64,000 bases of DNA, taken from assembly GCF_032842945.2 (NCBI RefSeq), contig NZ_CP146606.1, positions 310,001 through 374,000 of the forward strand, in the 5' to 3' direction. The position numbers were made by a program, and so were the translations under genes. Source of the stretch: Roseovarius sp. W115. GTDB taxonomy: Bacteria; Pseudomonadota; Alphaproteobacteria; Rhodobacterales; Rhodobacteraceae. Positions 53,815 through 62,389 of the stretch are shown in pieces (within the stretch, counting starts at the first letter, position 1; every line of letters begins with the position of its first letter). The notes under the pieces were generated by a model that made no database searches, was not told the origin of the DNA, and worked only from the letters and a program-made list of their open reading frames with translations.

Positions 53815-55005
53815 ATGAGTTTTCAGAATCCCGTATTCATTCCCGGACCAACGAATATTCCCGAACGCCTGCGCAAAGCATGCGATATGCCGACGATCGA
53901 CCACCGGTCATCTCTCTTTGCGGACATTCTGCACCCCGCCCGCGAAGGCGTGCGTAAAGTCCTGAAAAGCTCAAACGCCGAAGTTTTCATCCTGCCGTCC
54001 ACCGGCACGGGCGGCTGGGAAACGGCCATCACCAACACTCTGAGCCCAGGCGACACCGTATTGGCCGCGCGCAACGGCATGTTTTCACATCGCTGGATTG
54101 ATATGTGCACACGCCATGGCCTGAACGTTCATGTCGTCGAAACCCCGTGGGGCCAGGGTATCCCGGCTGATCGGTTCGAAGAGGTTCTGACAAAAGACAC
54201 GGGCCACAAGATCAAAGTGGTCCTCGCCACGCACAACGAAACCGCCACAGGTGTGCGCTCTGACATCGCGGCCATTCGCGAGGCGCTTGATGCCGCAAAC
54301 CATCCCGCTCTGCTCTATGTGGATGGCGTGTCTTCTATCGGATCCATGGATTTCCGCTTTGATGAGTGGGGCGTCGATATCGCTGTCACCGGGTCACAGA
54401 AAGGGTTCATGCTGCCTGCCGGTCTGGCCATTGTCGGTTTTAGCCCCAAGGCCATGTCGGCGGTTGAGACCGCCACATTGCCGCGCACCTTCTTTGACAT
54501 TCGCGACATGCAGACCAGTTATAGCAACAACGGCTACCCCTACACGCCGGTTGTCGGTCTGATGCAGGGGTTGAATGAGGCATGTACCATGCTGCTCGAC
54601 GAAGGCCTTGAGAATGTGTTTGCGCGTCATCACCGCATCGCCGGTGGTGTGAGAGCTGCGGTGGCTGCTTGGAACATGCCGCTTTGCGCAGCCTCCCCCG
54701 AAGTCTACTCCGACACGGTGAGTGCCATCCGCACCCCCGATAGCTTCAACGCGACCGACATCGTCTCCCATGCGGCAGACACATATGGCGTGGCCTTTGG
54801 TGTGGGTCTTGGAGAGGTTGCGGGCAAAGTGTTCCGCATTGGGCATCTTGGCAGTCTGACGGATGTCATGACGCTGAGCGGGATCGGAACGGCTGAGATG
54901 TGCATGAAGGATCTCGGGCTCGACATCGAACTTGGGTCGGGCGTGTCCGCAGCACAGGAACATTTCCGCGCAAAATCCGAATTGCAGCACAAGGATGCAG
55001 CATGA
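53815..55005 (+). CDS. bhcA: L-aspartate--glyoxylate aminotransferase BhcA
   Basis: A 396-residue class V PLP aminotransferase of the alanine-glyoxylate/serine-pyruvate type. It has FIPGPTNIPERLRKACDMP at the N-terminus, STGTGGWETAI for the phosphate site and the Schiff-base Lys in VTGSQKGFMLPAGLA. It transfers the amino group of aspartate to glyoxylate, giving glycine and oxaloacetate. The ATG at 53815 follows GAGGAGG. It is the first gene of the four-enzyme operon, overlapping bhcB by 4 bp; the assignment rests on the complete cluster. Confidence 0.93.
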   Translation: MSFQNPVFIPGPTNIPERLRKACDMPTIDHRSSLFADILHPAREGVRKVLKSSNAEVFILPSTGTGGWETAITNTLSPGDTVLAARNGMFSHRWIDMCTRHGLNVHVVETPWGQGIPADRFEEVLTKDTGHKIKVVLATHNETATGVRSDIAAIREALDAANHPALLYVDGVSSIGSMDFRFDEWGVDIAVTGSQKGFMLPAGLAIVGFSPKAMSAVETATLPRTFFDIRDMQTSYSNNGYPYTPVVGLMQGLNEACTMLLDEGLENVFARHHRIAGGVRAAVAAWNMPLCAASPEVYSDTVSAIRTPDSFNATDIVSHAADTYGVAFGVGLGEVAGKVFRIGHLGSLTDVMTLSGIGTAEMCMKDLGLDIELGSGVSAAQEHFRAKSELQHKDAA

Positions 55006-55976
55006 TGAAGGACGCTCTGGATTTCTACGTTCCCACATTCGAAGACATGTTGGCTGCACATGAACGGATCGCACCCTATATCCATCGCACTCCGGTTCTG
55101 ACGTCGTCTTATCTCAACGAGTTGACTGGCGCGCAACTGTTCTTCAAATGCGAAAACTTTCAAAAGGCCGGGGCGTTCAAGGTGCGCGGCGCCGGCAACG
55201 CGGTCTTTGGATTGTCCGAAGACGACGCGGCCAAAGGGGTCTGCACGCATTCGTCGGGCAACCATGCCCTCTCGCTCAGTTATGCCGCCGGTCGGCGCGG
55301 GATTCCCTGCAACGTGGTGATGCCCCGTACGGCCCCGCAAGCCAAGAAAGACGCGGTGCGCGGTTATGGTGGGACGATCACGGAGTGTGAACCGTCAACC
55401 ACAAGCCGCGAGAAAGTTTTCGCGGAAGTGCAGGCCAAAACCGGAGGCAACTTCGTGCATCCCTATAACGATCCGCGTGTGATTGCCGGACAAGGCACCT
55501 GTTCGCGCGAGTTGATGGAACAAACCGATGGCCTGGACATCGTTGTGGCACCAATCGGCGGCGGTGGGATGATCTCCGGGACATGCCTCACGCTGAGCAA
55601 TATTGCACCCGAGACACAAATTATTGCCGCCGAACCGGAACAGGCCGACGATGCCTATCGCAGCTTCAAGGCCGGGCACATCATTGCGGATGACGCACCC
55701 GACACGATTGCAGACGGGTTGAAAGTACCGCTCAAAGAGTTGACCTGGCATTTCGTGTCCAACCACGTGACGGACATTCTGACCGCCTCAGAAGACGAAA
55801 TCGTGGATGCGATGAAACTGACGTGGAAGCGGATGAAAATTGTCATGGAGGCCAGCTGCGCCGTCCCCCTGGCGACAATCATCAAGAACAAAGAGCGCTT
55901 CGCAGGCAAACGCGTCGGCGTGGTCATCACCGGCGGCAATGTCGATCTCGACCTGTTGCCTTGGCTGAATTCGTGA
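55002..55976 (+). CDS. bhcB: Beta-hydroxyaspartate dehydratase BhcB
   Basis: A 324-residue PLP enzyme of the threonine dehydratase/serine racemase fold. The Schiff-base Lys is in CENFQKAGAFKVRGAGNAV, SSGNHALSLSYAA follows, and the phosphate-binding glycine loop is APIGGGGMISG. It eliminates water from erythro-beta-hydroxyaspartate to give iminosuccinate. ATG codons at 55002 and 55005 overlap the bhcA stop; the first is chosen. Confidence 0.93.
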   Translation: MMKDALDFYVPTFEDMLAAHERIAPYIHRTPVLTSSYLNELTGAQLFFKCENFQKAGAFKVRGAGNAVFGLSEDDAAKGVCTHSSGNHALSLSYAAGRRGIPCNVVMPRTAPQAKKDAVRGYGGTITECEPSTTSREKVFAEVQAKTGGNFVHPYNDPRVIAGQGTCSRELMEQTDGLDIVVAPIGGGGMISGTCLTLSNIAPETQIIAAEPEQADDAYRSFKAGHIIADDAPDTIADGLKVPLKELTWHFVSNHVTDILTASEDEIVDAMKLTWKRMKIVMEASCAVPLATIIKNKERFAGKRVGVVITGGNVDLDLLPWLNS

Positions 55977-56043
55977 GCGCCAAACACCCAACCCAATCAG
56001 GCCAGATACGACTGGCGCACTTTGATAATTCGGGAGAGACCCA

Positions 56044-57207
56044 ATGAAAGATAATCTGACCCTCGACCAATACGAAGTTGGCTTTGACATCCCTGCCCTG
56101 CCAGGGATGGCTGAAACCGAAATTCAAACACCTTGCCTTGTCCTCGATCTCGACGCGCTGGAGCGCAACGTCAAGAAAATGGGCGACTATGCCAAGGCGC
56201 ATGGCATGCGCCATCGCGTGCACGGCAAGATGCACAAATCCGTGGATGTGGCCAAGTTGCAGGTTGAAATGGGCGGGGCCTGTGGCGTGTGCTGTCAAAA
56301 GGTGAGCGAGGCCGAGGTCTTTGCCCGCGGCGGCATTAAGGACGTGCTGGTCTCAAATCAGGTCCGCGATCCGGCCAAGATTGATCGTTTGGCCCGCATG
56401 CCAAAACTGGGCGCACGCACAATTTGCTGTGTCGACGATCTGGAAAATATCGCCGATTTGTCCGCTGCTGCGACCAAGCATGGCACCGAGATCGAATGTC
56501 TGGTGGAAATCGACTGCGGTGCAGGTCGGTGTGGTGTGACCACCACGCCCGAGGTTGTTGAGATCGCCAAGGCGATTGACGCGGCTCCCGGTCTGAAATT
56601 CGCAGGCATCCAGGCCTATCAGGGCGCGATGCAACACATGGACAACTACGAAGATCGCAAAGCCAAGATCGACATTGCCGTGGCGCAGGTCAAAGACGCG
56701 GTCGACACGCTCAAAGCCGATGGGTTGGAGTGTGACATCGTTGGCGGTGGTGGCACCGGGTCATATTATTTCGAAAGCACGTCAGGTGTTTACAACGAGT
56801 TGCAGTGCGGCTCCTACGCCTTCATGGATGCCGATTATGGCCGTATCCTCGACAAAGACGGCAAGCGGATTGACCAGGGCGAGTGGGAAAACGCGCTCTT
56901 CATCCTGACGTCTGTCATGAGCCATGCCAAAGCCGACAAAGCCATCGTGGATGCAGGGCTCAAGGCGCAATCCGTCGACAGTGGCCTGCCCTTCATCTTC
57001 GGGCGCGATGACGTTGAGTACGTGAAATGCTCAGACGAACATGGCGTTGTCGCCGACCCGAGCGGCGCGCTCAAGGTCAATGACAAGCTCAAGCTCGTGC
57101 CCGGCCACTGCGACCCAACCTGCAATGTCCACGATTGGTATGTTGGCGTACGCGGCGGTCAGGTTGAAACCGTCTGGCCTGTCTCGGCACGCGGCCGCGC
57201 ATACTAA
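56044..57207 (+). CDS. bhcC: Beta-hydroxyaspartate aldolase BhcC
   Basis: A 387-residue fold-type III PLP enzyme (D-threonine aldolase/D-serine dehydratase family). TPCLVLDLDALERNVKKM and the PLP-Lys region RVHGKMHKSVDVAKLQ stand at the N-terminus, and the C-terminal barrel contains PGHCDPTCNVHDWYV, where the metal ligands lie. It condenses glycine with glyoxylate to (2R,3S)-beta-hydroxyaspartate. A GGGAGAG site precedes the ATG, 67 bp after bhcB. Confidence 0.94.
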   Translation: MKDNLTLDQYEVGFDIPALPGMAETEIQTPCLVLDLDALERNVKKMGDYAKAHGMRHRVHGKMHKSVDVAKLQVEMGGACGVCCQKVSEAEVFARGGIKDVLVSNQVRDPAKIDRLARMPKLGARTICCVDDLENIADLSAAATKHGTEIECLVEIDCGAGRCGVTTTPEVVEIAKAIDAAPGLKFAGIQAYQGAMQHMDNYEDRKAKIDIAVAQVKDAVDTLKADGLECDIVGGGGTGSYYFESTSGVYNELQCGSYAFMDADYGRILDKDGKRIDQGEWENALFILTSVMSHAKADKAIVDAGLKAQSVDSGLPFIFGRDDVEYVKCSDEHGVVADPSGALKVNDKLKLVPGHCDPTCNVHDWYVGVRGGQVETVWPVSARGRAY

Positions 57208-57229
57208 TCGCATCAATTAGACTAACGAC

Positions 57230-57260
57230 CCGGGGCCGGCGGTGCTGACCCCGGTTTTTT
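57230..57260 (+). terminator. Terminator-like hairpin between bhcC and bhcD
   Basis: CCGGGG, a 13-base loop, CCCCGG and then six Ts, directly before the bhcD ribosome site. Being inside the operon it may reduce transcription of bhcD relative to bhcABC or mark a processing site. Confidence 0.65.
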
Positions 57261-57273
57261 GCAAGGAAAGACC

Positions 57274-58239
57274 ATGATCATAGTACCCGAACGCGAAATC
57301 GCGGACCTCATGACACGCGAAGCTGCCTTTGATGCGGTGGAAAAGATTTTCGGCGCAATGGCCGCTGGCGACGCCTACAACTTCCCCGTAGTGCGCGAAG
57401 CGATCGGCCACGAAGACGCGCTTTATGGCTTCAAAGGCGGGTTTGATCGCGCAGGCCTCACCCTTGGCCTCAAGGCGGGCGGGTACTGGCCCAACAATCT
57501 GGAAACCAAGAACCTGATCAACCACCAGTCCACAGTATTCCTGTTTGATCCCGATACAGGACGCGCCAAGGCGATGGTGGGTGGCAATCTTTTGACCGCG
57601 CTGCGCACCGCCGCTGCCTCATCTGTCTCAATCAAGCATCTTGCACGGCAAGACGCCAAGGTCATCGGTATGGTGGGTGCAGGCCATCAGGCCACATTCC
57701 AGCTGCGTCAGGCCTTGGAACAACGCAGCTTTGAGAAAGTCATTGGCTGGAACTACCACCCTGACATGCTGCCCAATATTGAGAAGGTCGCGACCGAGGC
57801 GGGGCTGCCCTTTGAGGCCGTTGAACTGAGCGGTATGGCAGAGGCGGATGTGATCATCTCGATCACCTCTTCCTTCAACGCCAGCCTCATGGCCGATCAC
57901 GTGAGCCCGGGCACGCATGTGGCCTGCATGGGCACCGACACCATTGGCAAGCAAGAGGTGGAACCGGCTCTATTGCAAAAGGCGACGGTGTTCACCGACG
58001 AAGTCGCGCAATCCATAAGCATTGGTGAAGCACAGCACGCGGTGGGTCAGGGCCTGATCTCCGAAGGAGACGTGCACCAGATCGGCGCCGTGATCAACGG
58101 CACCCATCCAGGACGCGAAAGCGCTGATCAGATCACGCTTTTCGATGGCACTGGCGTGGGTCTTCAGGATCTCGCGGTCGCTGCAAGCGTTGTGGATCTG
58201 GCCGTCGCGCAGGGCAAAGCCATCGAAGTCGATTTCTAG
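57274..58239 (+). CDS. bhcD: Iminosuccinate reductase BhcD
   Basis: A 321-residue member of the ornithine cyclodeaminase/mu-crystallin family. YGFKGGFDRAGLTLGLKAGG is the substrate part, and the Rossmann loop is VIGMVGAGHQATFQLRQAL. It reduces iminosuccinate with NAD(P)H to L-aspartate, closing the cycle with BhcA. The ATG at 57274 follows AAGGAAAG. Last gene of the operon, followed by two hairpins. Confidence 0.93.
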   Translation: MIIVPEREIADLMTREAAFDAVEKIFGAMAAGDAYNFPVVREAIGHEDALYGFKGGFDRAGLTLGLKAGGYWPNNLETKNLINHQSTVFLFDPDTGRAKAMVGGNLLTALRTAAASSVSIKHLARQDAKVIGMVGAGHQATFQLRQALEQRSFEKVIGWNYHPDMLPNIEKVATEAGLPFEAVELSGMAEADVIISITSSFNASLMADHVSPGTHVACMGTDTIGKQEVEPALLQKATVFTDEVAQSISIGEAQHAVGQGLISEGDVHQIGAVINGTHPGRESADQITLFDGTGVGLQDLAVAASVVDLAVAQGKAIEVDF

Positions 58240-58254
58240 CGGCGAGGGAGGAGC

Positions 58255-58287
58255 GGCAGCGTCTTTTTTACGGGAGAAGACGCTGCC
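58255..58287 (+). repeat. 11-bp perfect hairpin after bhcD
   Basis: GGCAGCGTCTT and AAGACGCTGCC are perfectly complementary across an 11-base loop, 15 bp after the bhcD stop. No T-run follows, so it is likely a 3'-end protecting structure in front of the terminator at 58310. Confidence 0.7.
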
Positions 58288-58309
58288 AAGGTCACAAAGC
58301 GCGCTAGGT

Positions 58310-58344
58310 CCTGTGGCACCCTAAAAGGTGTCACAGGTTTTTTT
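58310..58344 (+). terminator. Intrinsic terminator of the bhc operon, abutting the photolyase start codon
   Basis: CCTGTGGCACC and GGTGTCACAGG form an 11-bp stem (one G-T pair) with loop CTAAAA, followed by seven Ts that run directly into the ATG at 58345. Confidence 0.9.
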
Positions 58345-59877
58345 ATGCAAGTTGTCTGGTTCAAACGCGATCTGAGGGTCGAGGACCACCGCGCCCTGGC
58401 TCAGGCGGCCAAGGCAGGCCCTGTCCTGCCCCTCTACATCGTTGAGCCAGCGCTCTGGCAAGAGCCCGACATGTCCGCACGGCACTGGGCGTTTATCACC
58501 GAATGTCTCACCGAGCTTCGGGCGTCTCTTGCTCAGTTGGGTCAGCCTTTGGTGATCCGGATCGGTGAGGTGGTGGATGTCTTGCAGACACTGCACGACA
58601 CGCATGGTGTATCCGCCCTTTGGTCACATGAAGAAACCGGGAATGACTGGACCTTTCAAAGGGATAAGAGGGTCGCCGCATGGTGCAGAGCGCAAGGATT
58701 GCCCTGGCACGAGCTGCGCAATCATGGGGTTGTCCGCAGGCTTGGCTCTCGCAATGGATGGGCCAAAAACTGGGACAGCTTCATGAGCGAGCCGATGACT
58801 GCACCGCCCCACCTCGAGCCGGTTTCAGTAGATCATGGGCATATCCCTTCTGATAGCGACCTTGGCCTTACCCCCGATCCTTGCCCGGAGCGGCAAACAG
58901 GCGGGCGACGTGCCGCGCTCTCAACACTCCAAAGCTTTCTGACAAAGCGTGGCGAGACCTACCGCGGCGACATGTCCTCTCCGTCGAAAGGTGCCAAATC
59001 CTGCTCCCGCCTCTCGCCGCATCTGGCCTGGGGTACGCTGTCCATGCGGGAAGCGGCGCAAGCCACATGGGCGCGGCAGGTCCAACTGAAAACCATAGGC
59101 GGACCTCAGACGAAGCAATGGCGCGGCTCAATGAACTCTTTCAATGGCCGCCTGCACTGGCACTGTCACTTCATGCAAAAGCTGGAAGATGCGCCCAGTC
59201 TGGAGAGCCGCAATCTGCACCCAGCCTATGATGGCCTTCGCCCCTCTACGCCCGACGCGACGCGCCTTGAAGCGTGGCAAAAGGGCGAAACCGGCCTGCC
59301 GTTCCTTGATGCCTGCATGCGGTGCCTGGCCGCCACCGGCTGGCTCAATTTCCGAATGCGCGCCATGGTGATGGCCACGGCCAGCTATCACCTCTGGCTC
59401 GATTGGCGCGCACCCGGCCTGCATCTGGCACGGATGTTCACCGACTATGAACCGGGCATTCACTGGCCCCAGGTGCAAATGCAGTCGGGCACCACGGGCA
59501 TCAACACGGTGCGGATCTATAACCCCGTCAAACAAGGGTTTGATCAGGATCCGGATGGCAGCTTTACCCGCCGCTGGGTTCCGGAACTGGCCCACATTTC
59601 CAACGCGTATCTACACGAGCCTCGGAAAGCCGAGAATGCGGATATGGTTCTGGGCAAGCGTTATCCACATCCCGTCGTAGATCACCTCACGGCTGCCCGA
59701 GAGGCGCGGGACAAGGTTTGGGCCATCCGACGTGGAGCGGAGTACAAAACCAAGGCAGACGCTATTCAAACCAAACATGGCAGCCGCAAAAGCGGTATCC
59801 CCAATCGCGGACAACGCGGGCGGAAGAAAACGAGCACCAGCCAGCTCAGCCTGCCTCTTGGGGATGGTCTCTCATGA
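58345..59877 (+). CDS. Deoxyribodipyrimidine photolyase/cryptochrome family protein
   Basis: A 510-residue flavoprotein. The N-terminal antenna domain starts [18 protein letters not shown], a conserved beginning that fixes the start. The FAD domain shows [54 protein letters not shown] and [18 protein letters not shown]. It probably repairs UV pyrimidine dimers with blue light, or acts as a cryptochrome; this subgroup is not well characterised. No ribosome site is possible because a terminator with T7 ends at the start codon, so translation may be leaderless. It overlaps the small DUF2256 gene. Confidence 0.88.
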   Translation: MQVVWFKRDLRVEDHRALAQAAKAGPVLPLYIVEPALWQEPDMSARHWAFITECLTELRASLAQLGQPLVIRIGEVVDVLQTLHDTHGVSALWSHEETGNDWTFQRDKRVAAWCRAQGLPWHELRNHGVVRRLGSRNGWAKNWDSFMSEPMTAPPHLEPVSVDHGHIPSDSDLGLTPDPCPERQTGGRRAALSTLQSFLTKRGETYRGDMSSPSKGAKSCSRLSPHLAWGTLSMREAAQATWARQVQLKTIGGPQTKQWRGSMNSFNGRLHWHCHFMQKLEDAPSLESRNLHPAYDGLRPSTPDATRLEAWQKGETGLPFLDACMRCLAATGWLNFRMRAMVMATASYHLWLDWRAPGLHLARMFTDYEPGIHWPQVQMQSGTTGINTVRIYNPVKQGFDQDPDGSFTRRWVPELAHISNAYLHEPRKAENADMVLGKRYPHPVVDHLTAAREARDKVWAIRRGAEYKTKADAIQTKHGSRKSGIPNRGQRGRKKTSTSQLSLPLGDGLS

Positions 59878-60029
59878 AAACGCGCAAGAAATCCGACTTG
59901 CCTCAGAAACCCTGTGCCACATGCGGGCGTCCATTCAACTGGCGCAAGAAATGGGCCAGGGTCTGGGATGAGGTGCGCTATTGCTCGGAAAGGTGTCGGC
60001 GGTCTAAGCCGCCCGGTAACGCGCTATAA
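59874..60029 (+). CDS. Small zinc-finger-like protein (DUF2256)
   Basis: A 51-residue protein with [20 protein letters not shown] and YCSERCRR: two Cys pairs (CATC and CSERC) that form the DUF2256 zinc-ribbon-like motif. It starts inside the photolyase stop (ATGA), a pairing common in bacteria, suggesting a DNA-repair-related role. Its end overlaps the convergent kinase gene by 26 bp. Confidence 0.85.
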   Translation: MKTRKKSDLPQKPCATCGRPFNWRKKWARVWDEVRYCSERCRRSKPPGNAL

Positions 60030-61332
60030 GAGGCGTCAGATCGACTCGCGCGCGCAGACGCTCGGCCAGCAAGTAACAGCCCAATACCTTGCGCTGAAAC
60101 AAAAGTGTGTCGGTGGGTGGCGCATGAATAGACACCTGTTCTTCGGCCAGAACAAGCCCCGCGCGCCGCAATCGCGCCAAAAGACCGCAGGTGCCAAAAT
60201 CAAGCACGCCCCCCTGCCGCAGCGGCTCTGCGGCAAGATCGAACAGCTGTAAAATATGCGCCTGATCCGAGGCAGACATATCCGCCCCCACAAGCCCGAT
60301 CTCAACCATCTTGGCAAAGGCCGCCTCGTTGTCAGACGCAACCGCCGCCTGAAACAAAGCCAGGTAGTCGGCAGACAGCGCCCGGCTGAACTGTCGTGTC
60401 GCACCAAAGTCGAACAGAATGATTTGGCCGGTCTTCGGCACATACCGGTAGTTGGCGAAATTCGGGTCGGTCTGCATATCGCGCAACTCAAACGCCTCGC
60501 GCAGGGTCAAGGCGATCAGTTCCGTCGCCACACGGTCCCGCACATCCTGATCGGCGTTTTCCAGCGTTTCAATAGCCTCGCCTTCGAGATAATCCATCAC
60601 AAGAATATCTTTTGTGCTCAGATCTTTATGCACAGATGGCAGTTTGAACACTGTATGGTCCTGCAGATGCACGGCGAACCGTTCGAGCGCTTCGGCCTCG
60701 CGGATGTAATCCGTTTCCTCGCGCAGCTGTTCCGTCCCGTCCGCAAGCAATCGGTCAAGATCAAAACCCTTTGGCAGCATTCCCGACGCGCGCAAAATCA
60801 TCCCCAAATTGCGCATGTCGCTATCGATGCTGTCGCGCACACCGGGATACTGCACCTTGATCGCCAGGTCGCACCCGTCTTTGGTCTGCGCGCGGTGCAC
60901 CTGTCCTATTGAGGCCGCTGCAATGGGATGAACATCGAAGCGCTTGAAGGTTTTTAGAAAGTCCCGTCCCCAGTTGGCCATGAGCACTTTCTTGAGTTGT
61001 GATGGCGGCATGAAATGCGCCTCACCCCGTAGACGCCCCATGATCTGCGCCAACTCTGGCGGCAGCATATCGGCGGTTTCCATCGACAAGAGCTGCCCGG
61101 CCTTCATCGCCGCGCCACGCATCCGCGCCAGTTGCTCCGCGACACGTGAGATATTGCTCGGCGTCAACAGAAGATCAGAAATCCTCGGCTTGCGCCCGCG
61201 CAACAGCTCGAACCCACCTTTGGCCGCCACATTGCCTGCCACGGCTGTGGTCACACCGCCAAGTCGCGCCAGACGATTGAAACGGCCGATGGGAATGGCA
61301 ATGCCGCGCTGTTCAGGAGACATCTTTGTCAT
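60004..61332 (-). CDS. ABC1/UbiB-family atypical kinase
   Basis: A 442-residue ABC1 (AarF/UbiB/COQ8-like) protein. The family's KxGQ motif is in [19 protein letters not shown], the Ala-rich nucleotide loop in [15 protein letters not shown], the catalytic Lys in [10 protein letters not shown], and the metal site in [13 protein letters not shown] and [10 protein letters not shown]. UbiB/COQ8 proteins support ubiquinone synthesis, but this one is not next to ubi genes and lacks the two C-terminal membrane helices of UbiB, so its exact role is open. The ATG at 61332 overlaps the upstream DUF393 stop; a longer frame upstream overlaps that gene and is rejected. Confidence 0.88.
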   Translation of the reverse strand: MTKMSPEQRGIAIPIGRFNRLARLGGVTTAVAGNVAAKGGFELLRGRKPRISDLLLTPSNISRVAEQLARMRGAAMKAGQLLSMETADMLPPELAQIMGRLRGEAHFMPPSQLKKVLMANWGRDFLKTFKRFDVHPIAAASIGQVHRAQTKDGCDLAIKVQYPGVRDSIDSDMRNLGMILRASGMLPKGFDLDRLLADGTEQLREETDYIREAEALERFAVHLQDHTVFKLPSVHKDLSTKDILVMDYLEGEAIETLENADQDVRDRVATELIALTLREAFELRDMQTDPNFANYRYVPKTGQIILFDFGATRQFSRALSADYLALFQAAVASDNEAAFAKMVEIGLVGADMSASDQAHILQLFDLAAEPLRQGGVLDFGTCGLLARLRRAGLVLAEEQVSIHAPPTDTLLFQRKVLGCYLLAERLRARVDLTPLIARYRAA

Positions 61333-61751
61333 GCGTCCGGAACCTTTGCGCCTTGTGTTTTGCGCCGCAAAATCGGGCTTAAAACGCGGATCAGCAAGGG
61401 GCGAAAAACCAAAAACCCGCGATAGCCGCGTTCCATCACCCAAAGCACACCCGGAACATGCGCCAGGCGTGCAAGCCACCGCCACCCCGGCGCCCGTGCC
61501 CACATCTCGGCAAAACCAGCGGCACCGGAGAAAACCTCGCCGTCACTGCGACGCACATGAAACCGTTTCATCGCCTGTGTCCGATCCAACCCATGCGCGA
61601 GATTGGCATCAGGCTTCGACACGTCTTCAAAATGAACGGTCCCGTGTGTCGTGCGATTTTGAAAATAATCAATTTCGGCACGGCATAGCGGGCAGCTCCC
61701 GTCAAAATACACGGTCAGATCACACGCGGATTGTTTCCGTGCCTCAGCCAC
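61329..61751 (-). CDS. DCC-family thiol-disulfide oxidoreductase-like protein (DUF393)
   Basis: A 140-residue protein with the defining YFDGSCPLCRAEIDYFQ motif near the N-terminus (thioredoxin-like CPLC) and a hydrophobic C-terminal half. It starts with GTG overlapping the response regulator gene by 8 bp and overlaps the ABC1 kinase gene by 4 bp, so the three form one transcript. Its substrate is unknown. Confidence 0.87.
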   Translation of the reverse strand: MAEARKQSACDLTVYFDGSCPLCRAEIDYFQNRTTHGTVHFEDVSKPDANLAHGLDRTQAMKRFHVRRSDGEVFSGAAGFAEMWARAPGWRWLARLAHVPGVLWVMERGYRGFLVFRPLLIRVLSPILRRKTQGAKVPDA

Positions 61752-62298
61752 TGTCCTGTCCGATATCTGGTGTGCGTTTCAAAATACGTTGTAGCGTGCG
61801 ACGATGCATTTTCAAAAGTCGCGCGGTCTTTGTGATATTGCCATCGGTCCGTTCCAAAAACCGCTCGATATGCACGCGCTTGGCCTCTTCGGGGGAAATC
61901 GGGTTTTCCGGTGCTGGCGGCAATACCCCATCCGCCACCAAAAGCGCGTCAATGATCTCATCGGCATCCGCAGGTTTGGCCAGATAATCTGTGGCACCCA
62001 GTTTGACCGCAGCCACAGCCGTAGGTGTGTTGCCATACCCGGTCAAAATGACCGCCCGCGCATCTTGCGAATAGGCTTTGAGCACCTCGATCACTTCCAA
62101 TCCAGAGCCATCATCAAGATGTAGATCAATCACGGCAAAGGTGGGCGCACAGGCTTTGATGGCCTCTGTCGCCTCACGCAAACCCGATGCCGTGATCGTG
62201 TCGAAACCACGGTTGCGCATCACCTTGGATAACTGCTCACGAAACACGTCGTCGTTTTCGACAATGAGAAGTGTTTCACCCTGAAATTTACGTGCCAT
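61744..62298 (-). CDS. RegA/PrrA/ActR-like response regulator
   Basis: A 184-residue two-domain regulator. The receiver has VENDDVFREQ and the phospho-acceptor Asp58 in FAVIDLHLDDGSGLEV, Thr in VILTGYGNTPTA and Lys108 in DYLAKPADADE. The Fis-type HTH at the C-terminus (GNITKTARLLKMHRRTLQRI) is nearly the highly conserved RegA/PrrA motif. RegA orthologues regulate redox-responsive genes with sensor kinase RegB, normally encoded nearby with senC; neither is in this window, so this may be a paralogue. Its ribosome site GAAGGA overlaps a perfect palindrome. Confidence 0.88.
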   Translation of the reverse strand: MARKFQGETLLIVENDDVFREQLSKVMRNRGFDTITASGLREATEAIKACAPTFAVIDLHLDDGSGLEVIEVLKAYSQDARAVILTGYGNTPTAVAAVKLGATDYLAKPADADEIIDALLVADGVLPPAPENPISPEEAKRVHIERFLERTDGNITKTARLLKMHRRTLQRILKRTPDIGQDSG

Positions 62299-62304
62299 AG
62301 CATC

Positions 62305-62324
62305 CTTCGTAAGTACTTACGAAG
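62305..62324. promoter_or_regulatory. Perfect 20-bp palindrome overlapping the ribosome site of the RegA-like gene
   Basis: CTTCGTAAGTACTTACGAAG is fully self-complementary and ends 6 bp before the start codon (minus strand). Its last bases GAAG begin the GAAGGA ribosome site. It is either an operator for a dimeric regulator (possibly autoregulation) or a short hairpin that hides the ribosome site. Confidence 0.7.
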
Positions 62325-62389
62325 CGGGCGTTAAATTGGATTTGGGAAAGTCATCGCCTGCGTCAAAACGCGCAGGTTGAAACGGCGAC

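Noticed and set aside
54900..55001. Earlier start for bhcB within bhcA
   Set aside because: Those codons lie in the 3' end of bhcA in another frame; the ATG overlapping the bhcA stop gives the family's usual N-terminus.
61333..61503. N-terminal extension of the ABC1 kinase
   Set aside because: It overlaps the DUF393 gene in another frame and has no resemblance to the family; the ATG at 61332 shares bases with the DUF393 stop.
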